64,000 bases of DNA from Seriola aureovittata (Eukaryota; Chordata; Actinopteri; Carangiformes; Carangidae): positions 24,266,001 through 24,330,000 of the forward strand of contig NC_079376.1 of NCBI RefSeq assembly GCF_021018895.1. Direction: 5' to 3'. Positions 1-13,400 of the stretch are shown here, piece after piece (the first letter of the stretch is position 1; the number at the start of each line of letters is the position of its first letter). Under the pieces are notes generated by a model. That model did not search any database. It was not told the origin of the DNA and was given only the letters and a program-made list of their open reading frames with translations. The position numbers were made by a program, and so were the translations under genes.

Positions 1-24
1 GTTTCACTTTAAAAATCAGTCATT

Positions 25-114
25 TGGGGCAGCTCACCTGTTAGAGCAACTACCACAAAGGCTTAGTTCTACCCGCAGCAGTTCCAGTGGCCCATGGCCC
101 ACATGTCATGTTGG

Positions 115-156
<42 letters not shown>

Positions 157-215
157 CCTGACTTTCCTGTCCCTCTCACTGCAGCCATCTGGATGCCAAA
201 AAATGACAAAAACCC
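25..215 (+). mobile_element. degraded tRNA-like SINE
   Basis: The segment has the layout of an abundant teleost SINE: a tRNA-like head with GTTAGAGCA, a body with GGCCCATGGC and a CATGT, a CT-rich middle, a CTTTCCTGTC motif and an A-rich tail with AAAAAATGAC. Family recognition is from memory of the consensus and is imperfect. Confidence 0.4.
116..151. repeat. (CT)n microsatellite
   Basis: About 18 uninterrupted CT units inside the SINE-like element. Confidence 0.95.
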
Positions 216-732
216 CAAAAGAAACCAAGGTGTAAAAAGTGTATGTGGCTTAAAACTAGAGAAAAGTCAATGTTGAGCTTCTGTCAGACAAACGCACTGA
301 CACATGATCATAGACGATATGATGTCACTGACAGGCGACCAATGACACAGAGCGTAACCATGAATAAAATTCACAAATTTCTCTGGTTTGGGAATTGATG
401 GAAACATTTGGGATAATGTAAGAACATAACTCAACAACATATACAACATAATTCTAGTTGTTTTTAGACATTTTAATGTGGAAAGGTTACAGATTATAAC
501 TTTAATGTCCTTGAAAGCACCACTGTCATCATTCATCCATAGTGCCAGCTGATGGCCGTGGACTGGTACACTATGTTCAGCACGCTTATCACACCACATG
601 ACAGGAATAATATCACTCACGATAATAATATACAGAACATATTTGTGTTGAAGTGTTCTTAGTGAACATGTGCAGCACCATGACTGTTCTCACCGTGTGT
701 CTCTCTCCTGTTGTCTTTCTCTTGTTGAACAG

Positions 733-815
733 GGTGACAGTAACAGCAGCCTGTAACATGGACTTCAGCCGCTTCCCTCTGGATTCTCAGACCTGCTCAC
801 TGGAGCTGGAGAGCT
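733..815 (+). CDS. gabrr2: gabrr2 Cys-loop exon (83 bp)
   Basis: Acceptor AG at 731-732 and donor GTGAGT at 816. The first G completes an upstream codon; then it reads [20 protein letters not shown] and on to CSLELES, and the final T is the first base of a split Tyr codon. The two Cys of the Cys-loop are 13 residues apart, as in all pentameric ligand-gated channels. The 83-bp length is the conserved size of this exon in GABA-A receptor genes. Probably exon 5 of 9 by analogy with human rho genes. Confidence 0.93.
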
Positions 816-3800
816 GTGAGTACATGTTTGACATCTGGAAAACCATGAAGAACAAAATTAGAACATGTGTCACATTCAAGCATCAACCTCCAGGGTTGAA
901 AAGGGAAGCCAACTACGCACTTCCTCTAACGACCACTAGAGTCTGGCTCCAACAGTGAGTCAATCCCCATAGACTCCCATGTTAAAATGTCCAACTTTAC
1001 AGCAGAGATAAACACGTTTACAGCCTGGTACAAAAACTGTTTTGGTCTCTAAAGCTAATTTCCTCCTTCATGACACCTGTTTATATTACTCACCTATTTA
1101 CATTTTATTAAGGCTTAAAGTTATGGAGAATTAAGGGCGTAGCCACTTTGAGTGACAGGTGGGTGAGCGTATGCTTGCCACAAACTGGCATGAACCAAAG
1201 TCTCAGCTCCACAAACTCTAGGGATTTTTGGATTAGCTTGGAGTTAGGGGCGGAGTCAGACACTGCCAAGATGGCGACGGTAGAGCAGCTCACTCTGAGC
1301 TTCACAACTGCTCTTCAGGAACCTGTGGGTGATATCATTGAGGCTACATTCATGTTTATTTACAGTCTATGGTCAAATTATCACATTGTTGTAATAGATA
1401 CTGTAGGTCAAACATTTGATTAATTCAAGGAAAAACTCAATATAATACAAAACCATACAAAACCAGAACACACAAAACCCCCATGACAGCAAAGATCGAT
1501 GCGAGCAGATCACAAACCCTAAATAAAAACCAAGGCGTTCGACATACACGTTACATAGGAAGATTTGATACAGAGATCTTACAGCTGGGACACATTACAC
1601 AGATCAGGGAGCTAATGCCAGACATTAAGACACCCAGGACACAACATTAGAAATTCATTGGGACACTAGTAGGACACCAGGCCACAGAGCAGTGTCCTCT
1701 GAGTACCAGTCTGCTGTGCACTTAGGGCAACCAGTCCTCCAACCTGAACAGCCATACAGGTCATTTGTTCCAACCCTCTGATACGACCAAATGGAAGCTG
1801 CCGGGCTTACTTCAGGCACACACACAGCCAAGGATATAGTTAAAATGTCATTATTGTGTTTGGACACATCAGAGTGAAATATATCACAAAATAGCCCCAA
1901 GGAACGCTGATCAGTTGCGACTACCACAGGGTCTTCCTCAGGGCGTGGTTGGAAACAGAAATGAACTAGAGGGGAGCATTGTGATTTCTTATATAGACAG
2001 AGCACCGGCAATAAAAGGATACCAACCATTTTTAAACAATAAAGAGAGGGACTGACAGTTTATAAGAAAGGTCTTCAATCTATTTCCTCATTCAGACCTG
2101 GAAACACAAAAGCATCAAATGTAAAAATCCAATAAGTCTCTCTGAAGTCAATTATTGAGACGATCACCTCCTCTAATGGACTGCTACACGAGCTCAGTAC
2201 TCTCCACTTTCAAAAGGCTGTTGTTGATGTTATGATAATGTATCTCTCTTGTCTTTAAATTTGCAAATTCCTTCTGCTGTATAATGTTGGAATGGTGATT
2301 ACAAGTGGTTTGGATGCACATTAAAGTCCCAGTAGGTCTCTCTCCTGTATGGAAGGTAACTGTGTGTGACTCTAGCCTTAATGGTGGGGGCCTGTTTATA
2401 ACTGAAGTTGGGAGGAAGTTGGAAGATTTCCCTCTGGGAGGGGTCACTCCCAAGGATACAACCCACAGGAGTATCTCCTGATATAGCGCCCCATGGTGGC
2501 AGGTGTACTGGACCTTCATTGCCATGGTTACAACAATAAACATGCAGCTCACCTTGTGGTTTGGTTAGGTTTAGGAAAAGATGGCGGTTTAGGTTACAAT
2601 AACTACCTCGGTATCACTTTACAATAAGACTACCCCTACAAAGGATTTATAAATGTTTATAAGTAGTTTATTAATTCAGTTGTTAACACTTTTTATAAAT
2701 AAACAATTATAATATAATCTAATTAAGTTTTCACTTTACCCTTTACGCCCATCATAATTACTACGACCACTAAATGTCGTCTAGCAACAAGACGACCTAT
2801 GGGCTCATTTTTTAGAAGAAGAGATCATTACCAAGGTAGTTTGTAAAAGGCCCATAGCTCATGAAAAGTTCTCTCATTCCACGTCAAGACTGAGCTCAAG
2901 CTCTAGATTTCTCCATCCCACTGGTTAACAGTAGGAGGTCTGAGCTTAATCCATACTAACTCTTTAAATCTTCCTGCTAATAGAAGTAGCTTGTTCATAA
3001 AGTGCCATCGGAAACTGAAAGACTCAGCAGAAACGAACCAGGATTCATTTGTATTTCCTTCAGAAAAATAGAGTTGAGTTCCTGTGAGACTTCCTCCCAG
3101 AAGAGGGCAGTGCCAGATGCAATGTATGTGAGACCTTACCTCTTTCTTACACTTGACACGGAGGGGAGAAAACCCAGGATAAAGGTAACAGGATGTGTGC
3201 TGCAGGATCCTGCACTGACTCCGTTAGCCTCCCTCTGCATCAGACCATTACTCCTCCACAAACCCAGTCCCCAGCTCCCTCTCTCATACGCCTTTAATGC
3301 CTTCAGCGTTGAACGTGTTAAGATACTGTCGTCTTCCATAAAGGTGGGACATGAATTTTTTATTGAGACAAAACTGAGCAGAAGATATGAGCTTCAGGAA
3401 AATTTATATTGTTGGTGAAATGCCTAATCTGTGAAATCTGCTCCCACTCATTCCAGAGGGAAAGGCTTTGTTTTGTGTAATGAGGAACACTTCCTTCCAG
3501 TGAATGTCACCGTATGTTTCAAGGTTTCGATCATGAGAGTTAACTTTATTTTTAAGACCCTGAAATCTTTTATTTTGGAACTTTATATACAGAGACTTAC
3601 ATGTTTATCAAGTGACCTAAAAATGAAGATTGACTATAAATACAAAAAGCACTTACAAAAATTGAAGAAAGAGAGCAAAGGCAGAGGTGCAGGAGAGGCA
3701 ACCAGGCAAACATTTTGGGCCCCCAAGGAGAAAAGGGGCCCAAAATGGCCCTGTAAACCTCCTATAAAGACAGTATACAGTGCACTGCTGTTCAGACATA

Positions 3801-6800
3801 GTATCACAGCACGCTGTAACAGTGCTTCACTGCAACATGCCAATCATCATATGACCATCAAGCAAGACCTCATTATGTCATAAGTGTTACCAGGGACATG
3901 TCACTCGGTATTCACAGATAGTTCTGACAGTCTGTCTTACTGTTTAAAAGAGGTAAAAGGCCTTGTGTACAATCTGAGGTGGAGACAGAAACCAGGGAGA
4001 GTCACTACAGTTCAATTCAGTCTTAAATCGGATACATGGAACAATCACTTCCACAGGTTTCCTGATAAACAATCATAAATTAAGTGGTAGTGCTAGTGTT
4101 TATTTAATTCACTAACCTCTAGTCATTGTTCCCGTCCATAAGAACGAGATTCTACTCAAGGTGTTCACTGAGGTGAAAACAGAACCTCCTGGTGGAGGTA
4201 ATGACAGAAAAATAAAATAACTGAAAACTATTGCTTTAAAGTAGGGGTGACGGTTGCAACAAGTCTTATTCCTCCAATTAGAAACATGCTAGAGTGATGA
4301 CACTCATACTGCACATGCTCAGTTAGACCCCCCCACCCCACCAGGAGACAGAGGACACATTCAACATCTGTTGCATTTCTTAGTTTCTTAATGAAACTTG
4401 TTTTGGAGGAATTAAAGAAATTTTTTCATGAGCTGTTTTTCTGTCAAACTGTCTTGAGTAAAATAGATAAATAGTGCCTATTATGACTGAGGGTTGGTTC
4501 TATGCAAAAAATAAAACTCAATAACTGTTCTTTGATAAATATAATGAAATAAAGTAAACTAAAACTAAAAACTAAACATAAATAAATAATGCTACAATAT
4601 TATTGTATAAATGAACAATACTATAATGTAAAACAATGCATATTTCCAGAATACAATGCTTATTGAGATAAAAGGCAAAAGTTAATTAGTGAAATGGCAT
4701 GTATTTTTAATATGTTGCAACTGATCCCAACCCTCAGGACATCTTCCATTCAAGAAATATTGGGAATGATATGTCAAATTGAATCATCTGTAAAAGTCCA
4801 ACATGGATTTCAAATGTGCAAAATCACATGTGACCACATTTACATGTGATTTTTACACGTTTAATTCAACATGTGAAAACATGTTTAAAATCCCATGTGA
4901 AAAGTGTGGAACACGTACTGACTCATGGGAAATGTGGTTTTGGAACATTTCCATGGTGTAATGTGTGAAGCCCATGTAAATTCCCATGTGAACCCTATTG
5001 CACCATGATTACCACATAGTTTGTTGTTGTTTGTTTGCATGTTTGTCAGTACTCACATTACTGCACTAGTTGAAAATGTTACGGTGAAACTTCTGCAGTG
5101 GATTTGTGACATATTACAAATGTGGTATCATGTTTTCCACATGTTCTCCACACATGTGATCAAATGTAGGAAACTTTTAAGAAAACATTTAAATTCATGT
5201 GTTTTTTCTGTAAGGGTGGTGTGGGTAATTAGCTACAGTTTGGTTGGTCTCTCTCTTCACTGAGAGAAAAGCACAGTGTTGCATCCGTCCCTAGTTTGCT
5301 TTAGTTCAGTGTCTCAAAACAGCTGTGGCTCTATTGTACTGCCGCAGTGCTGAGGTGTTTTCAGGTGACACACCTGAGCCATCAGGGGAAGGAGGGGTGG
5401 GCTGTACCTGAACAGAGACTGAATGAGTGAGAGGGACTACAGTTCAATTTTTTATTTTTGAGGCATCAAAGACATTCAGAGGAAGGGCCCGGCACACACC
5501 AGGGGCCATTCACAAAGCGTCCCCATACATTTCAGATGAAAGATGCCCGCTCTGCTGTTTCATTACCCAACCGTGAACTGTGAAACGCTTCTAACATCAA
5601 CAGTTAGGGGAAAGACATTAGGCCACTTGGGGTTGCAACCAGACACAATTCAGAGACTAACTAAAGATAGAAGTTTTTCTACAAAGCCTCCAAATGTTCA
5701 GACCTGCTCAGGGCTTCTAGAAAGTTTAGTTTAGAATCCTTAATCAACCAGCCCTCAACCTGACTGTGCTGCATGTTGATGAACCCATGACGCTGTCCGT
5801 GGTGCTGAAGTAACAGATGGATTGTCCCTAAAGTAAATATGAAGAACTCTAAGGTCCTTTTAAGAGACATATTGTAGCAATGTTCAGAGCGACCTCGGTT
5901 TCTGGAAGAAGTGAAGTAGCCATTAGAGCCAAATGTTGCTTAGCAATCTTCCACTACTATGCGAAAGTGTTGGAATGTATACGGGCGTCGTAGCCGTCAC
6001 TTCAACTATCGCTTAAGCCTGTGGGAGGTATATGCTTCCAAATTTCACGTTGTCTTTAGAGCGTCATTACTCCTCAACTGTTTCTGCTAGAGACGGGCCG
6101 TTTTTTTCTCCTTAAACTATAGAACTGTTTTTATCAACCACCTGTTCGTGCGTGTGAGTCACTGACTTTGATCCAGACACTAACATTCAAAGTTATGAAA
6201 TATTTTAGAGTTTGTCGGGCACATTCCTGCTTTCTGTCTGTGTGTTTATGGATCGATTCTCACCCGGATTCTTTGCCAGTCACGCTTAGAGTCACGTCAC
6301 TCAATATTCCTCCTATCGGCTCCAGTGGGACCTGTCACAGCCAATCAGAGTGTCTGATTCCGAGGTTTGGCCTGCCTTGGCTGTACACCCAGATTAAATG
6401 AGATCGGCGTGAAGAGAAGTTGTTCTAAGTTTATTGAAGTGACAGAAACAGACAGCAGGATGTGAGCAGTCAGATATTTAGTGCAGCAGAGGATTTGGAG
6501 CTGATTTTTCAAGGAGCAGATAAAAAACGCCCATAACTACTGTTCCAGAGAATGAGCGTATCTCATGAACAGATAAAGATACAAACTTCAAATCACCCCT
6601 ACGACAATCCAGACAAATAAAATGTGTGCAACTTTCTGTGTTGAAGATTTCCTTCTTTATTATGGTTTACAGTGTTTTTATCTATAAGATAAGGAAAAAT
6701 TCAAGGTCATTTTTTTGGAAAAACACAAAGGTATGAAAAAACGAGAAAGTCTTATTGTGGTCCAAAGAGTATTTTAAAGTCCCTTACATAAATAGCCTCT

Positions 6801-8482
6801 TTGTTGTCAGTTGTTTGTTGGTCAGTCCCAAATTTCTGTCTTCTGCGTTTCTGTGTATCTGGATCACGCTCTTGATTCGAAGCTGTGTTGATCATGACTC
6901 TGTGTGATGTCTGGCAGACGCCTACACAGATGAAGACCTGATGCTGTACTGGAAGAGCGGCGACGAGTCCCTCAGCACTGACGACCGCATCTCCTTATCA
7001 CAGTTCCTGATCCAGAAGTTCCACACCACGTCTCGCCTGGCCTTCTACAGCAGCACAGGTACGCACACCTGTTACTTGAGATGAAATCATTCATAATGCT
7101 ATACATTGCTCTTGTGTACAACATCATGATTTGAGTGGCAAATGAATCACGTGTTCTTTCAAGGACAGGCCACAGTCACTGAGCGTAGATAGAGGGGGAA
7201 AACAGGGACAGACAGATGTTAATGACTCTGCGACATTTCCACCGTAGAGGACTGAAATTGCCTAAATTGAAAATAAATAGTAAATCCTGTAGCTCAACCG
7301 TTGGGGTGAGTGCTTCAAAATAAAAATTGAATTTGAGGTTTTGTGCCAGTTATATGGAAGACAAGTGGCACAGCTTTGAAGGCTTTAAAAACATGACTAG
7401 ATTGTATTTGAGTGATCTAGTTTGAGGGTGCTTGGTGGGGGAGAGGAGGTGGGGAGGGAGGGAGGGAGTGGGGGAGGATCGATAGAGGAGACAGGAGCAA
7501 AGTCTGCATTAGGAGGAGGTCGGGGTGAACGGAGGGTTCGACAAAACACAGGACTGCCACACAGCAGTGGGTGGAACATCGCAAATATTTCCCACCTCAT
7601 GTAATATTTTTCAGAATATCTAAACTTGTTTTGTGACAAATAAAACTTTGAACTGTTGTTCTGTGGCAGCATCCCTTAAACCTGAAACATAAAATACAAC
7701 AATACAATTATGTATTATAAAAAAAAAATCCAGATAATACAGTATTATATTTGGGCTTAACCTGATAGGTAAGAAGGACAAATTCAGAAAACTCACAATT
7801 CTTACAATATCTTACAATATTGGACTGACAGTACCACATTTAGTCATAATGTCCAAATATCCATATAATATATATATAATCCATGTATATAATATAATAT
7901 CATATATAATAATCCATGTTGAGAGTGAATGTTTGCTTGACCTCTGAAATAGCCGACATATGATGTGTTATATATAAAATAACCACACAGACGTATAATA
8001 TGTGACTGTGGGACACAGAGCCGATCAGTAACAAAGGAAATTTATTAAATTAGTTTTTGATTATGTTCCGTCCACGTTATAGTGGATTAGAAACCTGATG
8101 TAGAGTTTGATAGTTTAGGTCACAGACTTTGCTCCATGCAGTTTCTCTTATGGACTAAAGGACTTTGTTTCTTCATTACCTGGATCACGTGTTTAAACAC
8201 CTGAATCATATACTATACTAATAGTAAGGAATTTACGTACTCTGTGTCTGCTAATAAATTATGATGTAAAATATTAACAGCGTATTGTGTAACCCGAGTC
8301 TAAACCAGCTTCTGTCCCGCTGTGTTCACAGGCTGGTACAATCGTCTCTACATCAACTTCACGTTGCGACGCCACATCTTCTTTTTCTTGCTGCAGACGT
8401 ACTTTCCCGCCACCCTCATGGTGATGCTTTCATGGGTGTCGTTCTGGATCGACCGCCGGGCTGTGCCGGCCAGAGTCTCCCT

Positions 8483-8515
<33 letters not shown>

Positions 8516-10011
8516 CACAACCCATTTGAAATGTCCTTTGAAGAGATTGTGCCTGAGGAAAATCTTTCTGTGTGAAATGATGAAAGCTGGCTGTGACATG
8601 GCTCCACCAGCTGGGAACACACACATGCATGTGTGAATACACAAACCTCCCACACTCCACCACTCTTACTTTTCTTCTGATTTATTTTCTGTGTTGAGGC
8701 TGTTGCAGCACTTGTCATGCAGACGTCTGGTTTCTCGCTGAGGTCCTCTCACGGCTCGTCTCATTGCTCTTATTACATTCAGATGATATGATGGGATGAT
8801 TTTACAAAACCCTCTGACAGGTTGTTATTCCTCAACTACAGAGTGTGTGCTGGTTCTCTTCTTCTCTGTGAACACATATATAGGGATGTTCCAACACTGT
8901 TTTTCCTTGAGTATCGACTGATATGGATTACTGATCCGATATCGTTGCATTAAAATAATATTTTAACAGTTATATATACATAGATATGCATGGGCTATGA
9001 TTACTATTGTTGTTGTTTGGCATGGCACAGGTTAAACCCTTTGTAAAACATGAACAGATACATGAATGTCATCATTTGACAGTCAGTCATAAAAGAATAA
9101 ATCTAGGAATAAATAACACTTCCTACTCTAGTTGTAAGACGAGTGCTGCCCCTTCAGATTAAAAGCTTGAGCATGTTGGTTTACTGGTGGGACTTTCCGG
9201 TGTAACATTTTGCCTGCACTGCTCTATAACAGTAGCTGCCAGCGGCTGCACAGTGCAATTTGCTCCATTTTAGAGTGATGAAGAAGAATAGACTTCAGGT
9301 GTGAAACTATGAAGTTCACTTTTTTTTAAAACATTGGGTCAGATTGGTGCATAGACTCACAAACTGGCTTTTCTGATACTGGTACTGGAACAACTCTAGT
9401 TTTGTACAATTATATATCATTATTATAATTATTATTATTAATTTAATCTTTATTTAATCAGAAGGTCTTATTGAATTTAAAATCTCTTTTTCAAGAGACA
9501 GACCTGAGAAGAGGGAGTCACGAGAGACGATCAACAACAAAGACAGTAGAGCTACACAACACAAGAAGCAAAGAATCAACAAAAACATTTATAATAGCCA
9601 TACAATACATCAAATAATAAAGATTTAAAATCTCCAAGGGGAAATATACGTAAGACTCTAGTTTGAGGGCAGTTTGCAGTTCATTCCATTTATATTGTGC
9701 ATATAACCTGAAAGCAGTTCTGCCAACTTTAGTGTGAACATGAGGGATATCGTGGGTTCAGTAGTGGCTGGATCGTCTTCTGTGAAAAGATTTGAGGTCG
9801 TATGGAAGCTTTAACAGTAGAGTATTATGAATAAATAATATGAGATGACTGTTTCTTGCTGACTGTAGAGAGGTCCAACCCACAGTGTGGCACAGAGAAC
9901 AATGATGAGTATGGGATTTGTCATTTGATACAAAGGGTTTAACTGCTGCAGTGTTAATGGTGCAGCGTGACAATACAGAATGTAATCATAGTCAAGGACA
10001 GATAGACAGAC

Positions 10012-10051
<40 letters not shown>

Positions 10052-10389
10052 CTGCTCCAAATTATCACCAAATGAATTCACAGTAAAAACTGAAGCAAAA
10101 ACAGCTCCACTGATTTTCTTCACTTCTTTTACATATAGTATCATCTTTCTGCAATAATGTGATTTAACATGAAAAACAAAGTCAAGGTGTTAAAAAAGAA
10201 ACCTAATTTCCTCAGAGAAATTTCCCTGCATAAAAGGTGAAATATCACAGGTACAGCAGTGCAGGATGGGATATATAGATGCCAATAGATCATCATATAT
10301 AGAGATGATTCGTGGTACTGAAAATAATTCAGTTCAAAGTGAATTAAAGTGTATCTGACAGAAGTAACCTATGTCTATTGCACTGTCAG

Positions 10390-10425
<36 letters not shown>

Positions 10426-13400
10426 CCTGGTTTCTCCAGTAACCTGAATAAAGCACATTTCAACCTCGTGAGTGTGGAAGTTGTAGAGTAAAAACACTTT
10501 TCCAGTTCCACTTTCTTATGAGGAGTTTCTGAGCTGCAACTAACGGCTTCACAGATTATTTATAAACCATCAATGTGAAAAGCTCTGGTGTTCATCCTCC
10601 TCCAACATGTCACTTCCTCTTTAACTGACTGAACATGACCCCTGACACCTGACCTTCAGGACGCTTCTCAACCAAAATGAATTTATGATCTTTACTTGAG
10701 ATTATTGACATAACTGGTGACCCATTAACCTTCATCAGTGAAGATGTGAAAGAGTCTGGCATCCTAGAAGTTTTTATCATTAAGTCCTATTAATGGTTTA
10801 TAACTGAATAATCCATGATGGACAGCTTCAAGTTCCCACACAGTGTGGGTGTATGGAAGAGACCTTAAATGTCTCTGTATTATGTCACACATAGACTGTC
10901 ACTGACTGTGTGGAGGCAGAATTAGATTAAAAAAAACGACTGGAGTTCTGTTTCTAAGAGTTTCTGCTGCTGTCTGTTGAAAGGCTGCAGCACACTGACT
11001 GATTCAAACCTGTAAAGGAGAAGTCTGGTGATCTTCTAAATTCTTACAGTCAACAAATATACCTCACTAACAAGCGCTGTGTGTGTATCCAGAGCCTGAT
11101 ACTGTATCTTATTCCTCTTCCAGTGTTGCTGTTAAAAACAGACTGCTGCAATATGATCCTGCACGACTTGCATGATGCGTTTGGCACTGTGGTGAGGTTG
11201 TTTACATTTCACCCCGAGAAGTGGAATATCATCTCCACATGAAATCTAATATGCTCCAAGAGGATGACGCCACAAGTGTCGAGTATTTTTCTTCGAGCTG
11301 AATGTAAACCTGTGTCGACAAACATGACGCACTGTAATCATCTTAAATCTGAGCATAAAGATTCATTCTTGACCCTAAATCGAATCATTTAACTTCACAC
11401 ATGGTCCACTGGAGCTTTCAACTTGTATTACTTTCTACTACACTACATGTATTGTATTAGATTAGATAAAAACAAATAAAGTGTGATTTATTATTACAGA
11501 CCAAACTACAGTATTTATAATTGTCCACAAGTTTACCTGCTGCAGCACAAAAGTGATTAATGTAACAATAATTATCTAGAATCCAATAACAAGTACTCTT
11601 GCTGTAGTTATTTGAGGTAAAATGTAAATGCATGACTTGATTTCTACACTGTGGTATATTTCCTCCACCTCCTATGACCCCTCCCCACCTGTAGATCTCT
11701 GACTGCTGCAGCTTTTTCAGGACAGTACATTGCAGGGCTATTGGACCACATTGCATCATATTGTATAAGTGGTCATGTTATTGCTTTCACCTCCTACAGC
11801 TTCAGCAGCCCAGCACTGCCTCAGGTCCCTGATTCAGTGCAGCGCTACAGTGTGTCTATAAAGCCTAAGTAAATAATAGACAAACACATTTTCAACCTGC
11901 AGTTTATTGTAGTTTAACCACAGCGCTGTTAAGGTTACTGTTTTTTAACCACAGTGTTGTGTAGTTTTCTGTAGTTTAACCACAGCGTTATGTAGTTTTC
12001 TGTAATTTCACCACAGCGTTGTTCAGATTACTATAGTTTAATCATAGCTTTGTTCAGGTTACTGTAGTTTGACCACAGCATTATGTAATTTTTTGTAGTT
12101 TAACTACAGCTAATGTAGTTTACTTGTTAACCACAGTGTTGTGCAGGTTACTGTAGTTTAACCACAGCATTGTGCAGGTTGCCGTAGTTTAACCACAGCA
12201 TTGTGCAGGTTACTGTAGTTTAACCACAGCTAATGTAGTTTACTTGTTAACCACAGTGTTGTGCAGGTTACTGTAGTTTAACCACAGCGTTATCTAGTTA
12301 ACTATAGTTTAACCACAGCGTTGTGCAGGTTGCTGTAGTTTAACCACAGCATTGTGCAGGTTGCCGTAGTTTAACCACAGCATTGTGCAGGTTACTGTAG
12401 TTTAACCACAGCTAATGTAGTTTACTTGTTAACCACAGTGTTGTGCAGGTTACTGTAGTTTAACCACAGCGTTATCTAGTTAACTATAGTTTAACCACAG
12501 CGTTGTGCAGGTTGCTGTAGTTTAACCACAGCATTGTGCAGGTTACTGTAGTTTAACCACAGCGTTGTGCAGGTTGCTGTAGTTTAACCACAGCATTGTG
12601 CAGGTTACTGTAGTTTAACCACAGCATTGTGCAGGTTACTGTAGTTTAACCACAGCGTAGTGCAGGTTACTGTAGTTTAACCACAGCGTAGTGCAGGTTG
12701 CTGTAGTTTAACCACAGCGTTGTGCAGGTTACTGTAGTTTAACCACAGCGTTGTGTTTCCTGTTTGCAGGCATCACCACAGTGCTGACCATGTCCACCAT
12801 CATCACCGGTGTGAACGCGTCCATGCCCAGGGTGTCCTACATCAAGGCCGTGGACATTTACCTCTGGGTCAGCTTCGTCTTTGTCTTCTTGTCTGTGTTA
12901 GAGTACGCTGCCGTCAACTACCTGTCCACCGTCCAGGACCGCCGAGAGCGCAAGATGAGAGAAAGGGCGCGGTCTCAGGTGTGTGTTTCTGCTGTTCGGT
13001 GTTGTGAATGAAAAGGCAAACTGATGTGCAATTGAAATAATAAGAGGCATCATTTCCCTACTGCTGGAGGAGACCTGACCAGAGCTATGAGACCTAACAT
13101 TAATTTGGTGTACACAAACATGATGCTATGCTATGTGTACGTAGGCAGATTAGCTGCTGCTAACACTTACCTAAAAAACCTCACCAAAGGTGCTTTAAAA
13201 ATCAAATCAAAGAGGCTTAAGTGTCTCATGCAGAACACTGACCTACAGCCTCTTAACTCTGTAACTTAGGTCAGTACAATTCAATCAATCAATCAATGTA
13301 TATGTCCCCATAAAGCAAATGGTTGCAGAGCAGCGAAACAGGGAGACAGAAGAAAACATATCATTAAAACACGCTGGAGAAATCAGGGAAACAAATCAAA

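Larger units (their letters stand above)
1..732 (+). other. gabrr2: gabrr2 intron upstream of the Cys-loop exon (3' part)
   Basis: No exon was found here. It holds a degraded SINE-like stretch (about 25-215) containing a CT dinucleotide tract. The rest, about 220-720, shows nothing recognisable. Confidence 0.7.
816..6917 (+). other. gabrr2: gabrr2 intron, 6.1 kb
   Basis: Contains an interspersed repeat copy (878-1376), a repeat terminus near 2610-2740, an L1-like LINE remnant (about 2740-3420, minus), a CATGTG-rich repeat (4790-5190) and a probable old repeat around 5890-6330. The reading frames at 3002-3418 and 3431-3883 lack exon features. About 1440-2560 and 3430-4790 hold nothing I recognise. 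Confidence 0.75.
8485..12769 (+). other. gabrr2: gabrr2 intron between M1 and M2-M3 exons, 4.3 kb
   Basis: Opens with a 29-A run. Then come an inverted-repeat element (8880-9395), an old repeat (9430-10160) with an embedded TA tract, a CA tract (10393-10424), about 1.4 kb with nothing recognisable, and a 31-bp minisatellite (11905-12755) reaching to the acceptor. Confidence 0.75.

Noticed and set aside
3002..3418. 138-codon + strand frame in a gabrr2 intron
   Set aside because: Antisense to an L1-like LINE remnant; no recognisable protein and no splice borders.
3431..3883. 150-codon + strand frame
   Set aside because: No recognisable domain, no Kozak or exon context, AT-rich composition like the surrounding intron. 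Most likely chance.
8322..8636. 104-codon frame with a Lys tract
   Set aside because: It is the M1 exon read through its donor into the A29 tract; the real coding part ends at 8484.
11905..12755. CRISPR-like regularly spaced repeat
   Set aside because: Units are contiguous without unique spacers, in a fish intron; it is a minisatellite.
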